Below, piece by piece: positions 1-4,570 of a stretch of 17,903 nt of DNA (its first letter is position 1; each line of letters opens with the position of its first letter). The notes below the pieces were generated by a model. The model was not told the DNA's origin. It searched no databases and was given only the letters and a program-made list of their open reading frames with translations. The DNA is taken from the NCBI GenBank assembly GCA_910586645.1, contig CAJUIS010000036.1, positions 1-17,903 of the forward strand, given 5' to 3'. This DNA is from an uncultured Lachnospiraceae bacterium. GTDB taxonomy: Bacteria; Bacillota; Clostridia; Lachnospirales; Lachnospiraceae. The position numbers and the translations under genes are program-made.

Positions 1-2
1 AA

Positions 3-62
3 AGCCTTTCCGGTTTTCCTAATCTGTATGAAGTTTTCAAGGCATGGGAGAGAGACGTATAG
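3..62 (+). CDS. possible C-terminal end of an unidentified gene (partial)
   Basis: One frame is open from the window edge and ends at a TAG at 60-62, giving 19 residues that end in FKAWERDV. The aromatic and charged mix looks protein-like. The stop codon lies inside a hairpin with a short T-tail (50-73), a common arrangement at gene ends. The piece is too short to identify and the open frame could be chance. Confidence 0.25.
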   Translation, partial: SLSGFPNLYEVFKAWERDV

Positions 63-73
63 ATGCGTCTTTT
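50..73 (+). terminator. weak stem-loop with T-tail before the tRNA
   Basis: The segment AGACGTA (53-59) pairs with TGCGTCT (64-70) around a TAGA loop, with one G-T pair. Three further weak pairs (50-52 with 71-73) extend the stem into the short run of T at 70-73. It may terminate the upstream transcript or be a processing hairpin ahead of the tRNA. Confidence 0.35.
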
Positions 74-83
74 CCTATTATAA

Positions 84-156
84 AGGGGTATAGTTCAGTT
101 GGCAGAACGTTGGTCTCCAAAACCAAATGTCGAGGGTTCAAGTCCTTCTGCCCCTG
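84..156 (+). tRNA. tRNA-Trp (anticodon CCA)
   Basis: This is a complete 73-nt cloverleaf. The acceptor stem AGGGGTA pairs with TGCCCCT (one T-G pair). The D-stem is GTTC/GAAC. The anticodon stem TTGGT/ACCAA holds the loop CTCCAAA with anticodon CCA. The T-arm has the loop TTCAAGT. The 3' CCA end is not encoded, so it must be added after transcription. No clear dedicated promoter is visible directly upstream, so it may be part of a longer transcript. A strong terminator follows 15 bases downstream. Confidence 0.96.
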
Positions 157-165
157 TTTTAGAAT

Positions 166-216
166 AAAAAATATGTGTGAAATGTTAAACAGACAGCATT
201 TCACACATATTTTTTT
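166..216. terminator. strong bidirectional intrinsic terminator
   Basis: A perfect 14-bp stem, ATATGTGTGAAATG (171-184) with CATTTCACACATAT (197-210), encloses a 12-nt loop. It is followed by six T on the plus strand (211-216) and preceded by five A (166-170), which give a T-run on the minus strand. It ends the tRNA transcript rightward and the small membrane peptide gene (227-379) leftward. Confidence 0.93.
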
Positions 217-226
217 GAGTTGTGAT

Positions 227-379
227 TTACAGAAGAATTTTTTTTCTGCTTTTCAGAAGTTTTGCTCCATTTAGGATAAGCAGTATGCCGGAGGTTACGC
301 CTGTCACAAGAATGCAGATTCCTATGGCCAGATTGGCGGCTCCTGAAAAACCAATCGTCTTATAAACTTTTTCGTTCAT
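227..379 (-). CDS. small membrane protein, 50 residues
   Basis: This short gene encodes a 50-residue protein beginning MNEKVYKTIGFSGAANLAIG and ending LLKSRKKILL. A single hydrophobic span covers about residues 13-37 (AANLAIG...TSGILLIL), flanked by a lysine-rich C-terminus, so it should be a one-helix membrane protein with the positive tail on the cytoplasmic side. The case for a real gene is strong. A perfect AGGAGG (388-393) lies 8 bases before the ATG, a sigma-A-like promoter sits at 423-451, and the bidirectional terminator lies 11 bases past the stop. Short proteins of this general type are familiar to me from Lachnospiraceae genomes, but I know of no assigned function. Confidence 0.82.
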   Translation of the reverse strand: MNEKVYKTIGFSGAANLAIGICILVTGVTSGILLILNGAKLLKSRKKILL

Positions 380-422
380 ATGAAAGTCCTCCTACTATGA
401 TGTTTGTATTTTATCATTCTTT

Positions 423-451
423 CTTATAATTTACAAATAAATATTTTTCAA
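423..451 (-). promoter_or_regulatory. sigma-A-type promoter for the 50-residue membrane protein
   Basis: On the minus strand, TTGAAA (446-451) and TATAAG (423-428) are separated by 17 bases. The start codon is about 45 bases further on. The promoter lies between the terminator of the upstream gene and this gene, so the gene is probably transcribed alone. Confidence 0.65.
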
Positions 452-463
452 GCGTATTTCTGG

Positions 464-495
464 AATAAAAAACCCTCATCCTTCGATGAGGGTTT
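464..495 (-). terminator. intrinsic terminator overlapping the end of a coding region
   Basis: Read on the minus strand, AAACCCTCATC (485-495) and GATGAGGGTTT (470-480) form an 11-bp stem with a GAAG loop. The T-run continues through 467-472. The stop codon of the upstream membrane protein (476-478) is inside the 3' arm, so the last codons form half of the terminator. Confidence 0.9.
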
Positions 496-748
496 CGCAA
501 TCACAATTATCATGTCCGTTTTTGTGAAATACAGACATACTCAGCCGTGCCGTTACCAGGCATAGTATTGCTGTCAAAAAATATATGGCCACAGCATCTA
601 CCTGCCAGCTAAACCAAGGCGTATGAAAACCGCTGTTTAAAATGTCAGTTTCAATGTACAAAGAAGACAGCGACAAAAAGAAAAATATTACGCTGAATAC
701 AGTGGAAATAATCAATAAAATTGTCTTTGTCCTGTTAAACTTTAACAT
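476..748 (-). CDS. two-helix small membrane protein, function unknown
   Basis: This encodes about 90 residues starting MLKFNRTKTILLIISTVF. Two hydrophobic spans are visible: roughly residues 9-30 (very rich in Ile, Phe and Leu) and 51-70 (AVAIYFLTAILCLVTA). A short loop separates them and the tail HKNGHDNCDCETLIEG is polar and carries two cysteines. I chose the ATG at 748 because AAAGG lies 10 bases upstream. A TTG at 772 would add eight residues, but its only AGGA is one base away, too close to work. The gene has its own promoter (797-824) and a terminator built into its 3' end, so it is a single-gene unit. I do not recognise a family. Confidence 0.72.
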   Translation of the reverse strand: MLKFNRTKTILLIISTVFSVIFFFLSLSSLYIETDILNSGFHTPWFSWQVDAVAIYFLTAILCLVTARLSMSVFHKNGHDNCDCETLIEG

Positions 749-796
749 ATGCCACCAGCCTTTTTCAATCAAATCCTGTCATTCACTGATATTAAG

Positions 797-824
797 ATTA
801 TAACAAATATTTTTTAAATGTCAT
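797..824 (-). promoter_or_regulatory. extended -10 promoter for the two-helix membrane protein
   Basis: On the minus strand ATGACA (819-824) and TATAAT (797-802) are 16 bases apart. TGT precedes the -10, giving the extended TGn-TATAAT form. A perfect 7-bp dyad lies just upstream at 839-855. Confidence 0.7.
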
Positions 825-838
825 GTGTTTTTTCTAAA

Positions 839-855
839 ATTAAGGAAACCTTAAT
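839..855. promoter_or_regulatory. 17-bp dyad, possible operator
   Basis: ATTAAGG and CCTTAAT flank AAA, making a symmetrical site 14 bases upstream of the -35 box of the promoter at 797-824. There is no T-run, so it is not a terminator. Its position suits an activator or repressor site, but I cannot name the protein. Confidence 0.35.
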
Positions 856-860
856 ATTAT

Positions 861-922
861 AAAATCCGCCAATCCATTGATAATATGTATAAACTAAGGA
901 AAATCAATGGATTCGGCAGATT
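861..922 (-). terminator. long imperfect hairpin, possible terminator of the DUF4352 gene
   Basis: AATCCATTGAT (871-881) pairs perfectly with ATCAATGGATT (903-913). The stem continues outward through 863-870 and 914-922 with one bulge and one mismatch. The loop is 21 nt. On the minus strand the stem runs into TTTT, so it could end the transcript of the gene at 1074-1661, whose stop is about 150 bases upstream of it. The T-run is short. The rest of 923-1073 is AT-rich, with no gene that I can see. Confidence 0.4.
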
Positions 923-1073
923 CGTTCTCTTTTATAACATTCTTTGCGCTTTCTTTGATTTGCATCTGTGTTTTTCGGCATACAAAAAAAATAAAAGCGG
1001 CAATAATTTTTTATAAAGATGAGCTTCCTATATTTTGAAAAAAAGGTAAAATTTTTATTTCTTTTCTTATAAT

Positions 1074-1661
1074 TTATTTGCTGTAAACGAATTTCATATC
1101 CCTTTCAGACCAAAAATCAGGGGATACATTGATTTCCATGGTTTGGTAGTTGGCAGGAACCTGGTAGGCGATAACGCCATTCATTTTCTTTCCTGCGGCT
1201 ACGCTTCCGTCTAACTGTTTTTTCCCATTTGCTTCAGGAACTTGCAGGCCAAGTATGTCTTGATTTAACGAATAATCATCACAATATGCTTCAAAATTCA
1301 TCACAGAACTTATATGAATGTCTTTTTCTGAATTATTCGCAATGTCAAATTCACATACCAGAAAAATATTTCCATCATTCGGGGTAATGAAGTCACTGCC
1401 AAAAGACTCGTAGACATTTACGAGCGCAATCTGAACTCCTTTTTGTTCTGCTATTTCACCCAAATAAAATTCTGTTTTTTCTTCTTCGTCTTTAGAAGCG
1501 TCTTCATAATTATTCTGTTCATCGTTTTCTTCTTTCGTATTGCTTGTGACATCTTTTACTTTATCATCGTATTTCTCTCCGGAAACCGCTCCAATAACTC
1601 CCAAGACAATAAGGATGATAATAATCCATTTCAGTATGCCGCCTTTTCTTTTTGTTTGCAT
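1074..1661 (-). CDS. membrane-anchored DUF4352-type protein
   Basis: A 195-residue protein. Residues 1-10 are basic (MQTKRKGGIL), then one hydrophobic helix at about 11-29 (KWIIIILIVLGVIGAVSG) acts as a signal anchor. A very acidic, low-complexity linker follows at about 31-62 (many Glu, Asp and Asn), and then a beta-rich domain to the end. The domain has the look of DUF4352, an immunoglobulin-like extracytoplasmic fold: a start at YLGEIAEQKGVQIALV, a central strand IFLVCEFDIANNSEKDI, and a late GVIAYQVPANY. It should be displayed outside the membrane. The start is backed by AGGGAG 8 bases upstream. The role of such proteins is unknown. The domain call is from sequence pattern only. Confidence 0.78.
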   Translation of the reverse strand: MQTKRKGGILKWIIIILIVLGVIGAVSGEKYDDKVKDVTSNTKEENDEQNNYEDASKDEEEKTEFYLGEIAEQKGVQIALVNVYESFGSDFITPNDGNIFLVCEFDIANNSEKDIHISSVMNFEAYCDDYSLNQDILGLQVPEANGKKQLDGSVAAGKKMNGVIAYQVPANYQTMEINVSPDFWSERDMKFVYSK

Positions 1662-2300
1662 AATTTTCTCTCCCTTGATTTTTATTATTAAAACGCCGTA
1701 GCGGTTTAATCATGCTTTAATTTTCTTTCCCATTTTTTCAGCAGTTTCTTTTTGCGTCATTTCAAATGATATTTTAATTCCTGCAATATAAGATCGATTT
1801 TTTCTTTTGACATACAACTGTTTCTTTTCTGATATTCAGAATGCCATATAAAATTTAGAAAAGCAAGATTAAAACTCGAAAATTTAGTAAAAATGTATTA
1901 AAAATTAAAATAATAAATGTATAGCAATCCTGTACGAAAAAATGAGTTTTTTAAAAGAGGTGATAATTGAACAGATGTAAGAATTAATTTCAGGGAGATA
2001 ATCTGAGACAGAGGATTTGGGCAGGAGGATATTGCAGGAAAAGCAATTTCAAGTACAGTTTCCATAACAAAAAAGACCGCGTCCGATATGTCCGGCTGGA
2101 AAAAGTGCAAAAAGCTCCAATCATATACGCCAATCCGGTTTTAAGAATATTCTGGAATCAGAAACATTTACATTTTGATTCATAAGTTCCAGGCAGCAGT
2201 AAAAGAAGGTTTTAAAAATCTTGCACAGCATTCCGTTTCGGTAAATCAGACGTTGCCTTTTTTGAAATCTTTTTTAAAATACGATTATGCTTTCAGTTTC
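1662..2300. other. gene-free interval with possible decayed coding remnants
   Basis: No convincing gene is present. On the minus strand, 1710-1813 starts with an ATG and 18 codons, and continues only after a frame change into a short stretch ending MTQKETAEKMGKKIKA. That stretch resembles the start of a helix-turn-helix, so this may be a dead DNA-binding gene. On the plus strand a good Shine-Dalgarno (GAGGTGAT, 1957-1964) leads only into stop codons. Around 1975-2290 a plus frame carries protein-like stretches broken by several stops. I see no terminator for bioB at its downstream end here. Confidence 0.4.
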
Positions 2301-3272
2301 TTATAAGTTTAACAATTTTGGAGTGAATCCGCATTCATCAATGATTTTCATATCATTTTCTATGGAAATACCGGATGTGGTGAGCATATCGCCGGAAATT
2401 GCTGCATTGGCTCCGGAGAGGAAGCAGGATTTTCCCTGGTCCGGCATCAGACCTCTGCCTCCGGCGAGCCGGATGGCTGACTTGGGGAGCAGAAGCCGGA
2501 AAATTGCGACGGTACGGCGGATTTCCAAAGGATCGAGCGGCGTCTGGTCTCCCAGCGGCGTGCCGGGAATGGGATTTAATACATTGATTGGAACGGAATG
2601 AACGTCTAAATTACGCAGAGTAAGCGCCAGATCGATTCTGTCCGCCATAGTTTCGCCCATTCCGATAATGCCGCCGCTGCAGACCTGCATTCCGGCAGCT
2701 TTTGCCGCCTGTATGGCTGCAATTTTATCTTCGGTTGTATGTGTGGTGCAAATATTTGGAAAAAAGTTTCTGGAAGCTTCCAGATTGTTATGTATACGTG
2801 ACGCGCCTGCGTTTTTCAGAAGTCTATATTGTGCGGCAGTTAATAATCCGCAGGATACACAGATTTCAATGGAACAGGCATCTTTTATTTTTCGAATAGA
2901 ATTGCATAGGGAAGCAATATCGGAATCATCTAACGAACGGCCGGAAGTAACGATAGAATAACGAAGGACTCCGCGGCTGGCGTTGTAAACGGCCTGATTG
3001 ACGAGCGTATCGGAGTCAAGAAGCGAATATTCGTCAATTTTAGTGTGATAGTAGGCGGATTGGGCGCAAAATTTGCAGTTTTCGGAACAGCGGCCGCTTT
3101 TTCCATTAATAATTGTACAGATGTCAAAACCGGCGCCGCAGAAATGAATACGTACGCGGTCGGCAGTTTCACAGAGTTCTTCTATAGGGAACTGGACATA
3201 AAAAAGAGCTTCTTCTTTTGTCATAAGGTACCCTTCATATATTTTTTCTTCCAGACAGGTGAGTGATTTCAT
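2301..3272 (-). CDS. bioB: biotin synthase BioB, anaerobe-type
   Basis: A 323-residue radical-SAM enzyme that inserts sulfur into dethiobiotin to form biotin in the cytoplasm. The radical-SAM motif is C62-SEN-C66-KF-C69, followed by AQS as in BioB. Later family landmarks are HNNLEAS (161-167), the glycine-rich IIGMGET (202-208) and RLAGGRG (268-274). Mapping onto E. coli BioB by motif, the second-cluster ligands C128, C188 and R260 correspond to C138, C198 and R268, but C97 corresponds to a serine (S106 in YSIVTSGR). An extra cysteine follows at C141 (CVSC). The start has AGGAGG five bases upstream, and that site begins in the bioY stop codon, so the two genes are translationally coupled. No bioA, bioD or bioF is in the window, which suggests salvage of imported precursor. 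Confidence 0.96.
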   Translation of the reverse strand: MKSLTCLEEKIYEGYLMTKEEALFYVQFPIEELCETADRVRIHFCGAGFDICTIINGKSGRCSENCKFCAQSAYYHTKIDEYSLLDSDTLVNQAVYNASRGVLRYSIVTSGRSLDDSDIASLCNSIRKIKDACSIEICVSCGLLTAAQYRLLKNAGASRIHNNLEASRNFFPNICTTHTTEDKIAAIQAAKAAGMQVCSGGIIGMGETMADRIDLALTLRNLDVHSVPINVLNPIPGTPLGDQTPLDPLEIRRTVAIFRLLLPKSAIRLAGGRGLMPDQGKSCFLSGANAAISGDMLTTSGISIENDMKIIDECGFTPKLLNL

Positions 3273-3281
3273 AGCGTCCTC

Positions 3282-3866
3282 CTATAAATTTTCCAGTAAA
3301 TTTGCTTTATTTAATGCGCTGCGGATGGCAGGGCCAATTTTAGCGGCAATCAGGATTTTAACCGCGTCTCCGATAAGAAATGGAAAAACGCAGACGGTCA
3401 GGGCGTACCATAACGTACATTTGGCTTCAGCTATAAACCAGACAGTGCCGAATAGATACGCTATGAAGGTGCCAAGAACCATTCCAAGAATTGAAAAAAC
3501 GGGTTTTCCATGGCATTTGTCTATAAACAGCCCGGAAATTACAGACATCAAAATAAAGCCGATTAAATAGCCTCCGGTAGGGCCTGCAAGTTTTGCGATG
3601 CCTCCGGAATAGGCGGAAAATACCGGAAGACCCGCCATTCCTATCAAAAGATAGACGCAGTAGCTGACAGAGCCTAATTTTGTGCCAAGAAGATATACCG
3701 TAATATAGACTGCAAAATTTGTAAAAGAGATTGGGACAGCTCCAATTGGAATGGACAGAGGGCCTAAAATGCACATAAGCCCGGTCATCAGTGCAGCGAC
3801 CGCCATCTGATAAACAGACAGCTTTTTTTTGGAAACAGTTGCGGATGGGTTTGGTTTTGTAGTCAT
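3282..3866 (-). CDS. bioY: biotin transporter S component BioY
   Basis: A 194-residue, very hydrophobic protein with about six membrane helices. After a polar N-terminus (1-16) it carries the BioY signature: a first helix with ALMTGLMCILGP, then IPIGAVPISFTNFAVYITV, a conserved AGLPVFSAYSGG, and GPTGGYLIGFI. BioY is the substrate-binding subunit of the ECF biotin transporter. It works with the shared EcfA/A'/T energising module encoded elsewhere. Length is typical. AAGGAG lies 10 bases before the ATG. It is the first gene of a bioY-bioB operon with a BirA-type operator. With bioB next to it, the imported compound may include dethiobiotin as well as biotin (inference). Confidence 0.95.
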   Translation of the reverse strand: MTTKPNPSATVSKKKLSVYQMAVAALMTGLMCILGPLSIPIGAVPISFTNFAVYITVYLLGTKLGSVSYCVYLLIGMAGLPVFSAYSGGIAKLAGPTGGYLIGFILMSVISGLFIDKCHGKPVFSILGMVLGTFIAYLFGTVWFIAEAKCTLWYALTVCVFPFLIGDAVKILIAAKIGPAIRSALNKANLLENL

Positions 3867-3894
3867 TGTTAAAACACTCCTTTATTTTTTTATG

Positions 3895-3923
3895 ATTTTA
3901 TTGCATTTTTCCTCTATTGTCAA
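3895..3923 (-). promoter_or_regulatory. promoter of the bioYB operon
   Basis: On the minus strand a perfect TTGACA (3918-3923) and TAAAAT (3895-3900) are separated by 17 bases. The -35 box lies inside the right arm of the BirA-type operator, so repressor binding would block polymerase directly. Confidence 0.88.
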
Positions 3924-3949
3924 CCTAAAAGAATGAAAAAGTTTACAAT
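3916..3949 (-). promoter_or_regulatory. BirA operator (biotin repressor box)
   Basis: Read on the minus strand, ATTGTAAACT, a 14-base spacer and GGTTGACAAT form inverted arms that match at 8 of 10 positions. This is the known BirA arrangement of Firmicutes biotin genes (TTGTTAACC, 14-16 bases, GGTTAACAA). It overlaps the -35 box of the bioYB promoter. It implies a BirA protein ligase with a DNA-binding domain elsewhere in the genome, and repression when biotin is plentiful. Confidence 0.85.
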
Positions 3950-4066
3950 TGGAAAAATGTTGAAAAATTATGAAGTTTATACAAATTTTCAAGGAATTTA
4001 TTGCCTTTATGCAAGAAAATGCTGGAAAAATTGTCTGAAATGTATATAATTTTAAAAAGAACAAAT

Positions 4067-4141
4067 GCTTTCCTGTAAAAAACAGGAAACAAATACTTGA
4101 AATATAAGTCTAAATAACGAAAAAATAAAAAACAGGAAAGC
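4067..4141. repeat. three copies of an 8-base motif able to form alternative hairpins
   Basis: TTTCCTGT occurs at 4069-4076. Its reverse complement ACAGGAAA occurs at 4082-4089 (5-base loop, 8-bp hairpin) and again at 4132-4139. The first copy extends to GCTTTCCTGT and pairs over 10 bp with the third (4132-4141), which is followed by seven T at 4147-4153. They lie between the bioY region and the promoter of the HPr-like gene. They could be protein-binding sites or a leader structure. Confidence 0.4.
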
Positions 4142-4151
4142 GTCCCTTTTT

Positions 4152-4180
4152 TTGACAAAATGAAAAGTAAATGGCATAAT
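4152..4180 (+). promoter_or_regulatory. sigma-A promoter of the HPr-like gene
   Basis: Perfect TTGACA (4152-4157), a 17-base spacer and CATAAT (4175-4180). The predicted transcript would start near 4187, about 50 bases before the chosen start codon. Confidence 0.85.
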
Positions 4181-4238
4181 CCCATACATAGCAGGAGAAA
4201 CTAAAACTGTTAATTTATGTTTGAAAGGAATGAGGAAT

Positions 4239-4466
4239 ATGACAGAAAAGAGAGTAAGGTTTAGGGATTCAGAAGATGTGGAGAACTTTGTAAATGCAGC
4301 AGGGCAGTGTGATTTTGACATTGATATTCTATATGATCATATTTACGTTGATGCAAAATCTTTTCTGGGAGTGATCGGCCTTGGTTTTAAGAAGGATTTG
4401 ACGGTTAAATATTTTGGTGAGAATGATAAATTTGAAACAATGTTAAAAAATTATGCGGTGGCATAA
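4239..4466 (+). CDS. HPr-family protein without the phosphorylated histidine
   Basis: A 75-residue protein with the length and pattern of HPr, the phosphocarrier of the sugar phosphotransferase system. The second half aligns well: IYVDAKSFLGVIGLGF matches the HPr stretch around regulatory Ser46 (VNLKSIMGVMSLG), placing that serine at S41. The catalytic region does not match. Where HPr has a GIHARPA motif with His15, this protein has DVENFVNAAG and no histidine. It therefore cannot pass phosphate as HPr does. Retaining the serine but not the histidine recalls Bacillus Crh. I chose the ATG at 4239 because AAGGA sits 9 bases upstream. ATG 4230 and TTG 4221 are in frame but overlap or adjoin that site. 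The gene stands alone, with its own promoter and terminator. Confidence 0.8.
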   Translation: MTEKRVRFRDSEDVENFVNAAGQCDFDIDILYDHIYVDAKSFLGVIGLGFKKDLTVKYFGENDKFETMLKNYAVA

Positions 4467-4490
4467 AGAAAAATAACCCCCTATACCAGA

Positions 4491-4538
4491 AGAAAGCATT
4501 GGAATCCGGCTGAAAACGGAGAAGATGCTTTCTTTTTT
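4491..4538 (+). terminator. intrinsic terminator after the HPr-like gene
   Basis: AGAAAGCAT (4491-4499) pairs perfectly with ATGCTTTCT (4525-4533). An inner TCCG/CGGA pair (4505-4508 with 4517-4520) tightens the loop. A run of six T (4533-4538) follows. Confidence 0.88.
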
Positions 4539-4570
4539 GGATAGAGAAAAAATACAGCAGGGAGATGGGT

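Noticed and set aside
77..82. TATTAT as -10 box of a tRNA promoter
   Set aside because: It lies directly against the first tRNA base, so transcription would start inside the tRNA, and no -35 box is placed correctly.
861..922. Miniature transposable element
   Set aside because: There is an inverted repeat, but I saw no flanking target duplication and no second copy in the window.
1898..2110. Minus-strand open frame of 70 codons
   Set aside because: It starts at TTG with a marginal ribosome site, has no recognisable domain, and lies in an interval with broken frames on the other strand.
2399..2961. Plus-strand open frames opposite bioB
   Set aside because: They are antisense shadows of a clear biotin synthase gene, without ribosome sites or domain patterns.
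4221..4238. Upstream TTG or ATG starts for the HPr-like gene
   Set aside because: They overlap or adjoin the AAGGA that serves the ATG at 4239. HPr-like homology also begins only after that ATG.
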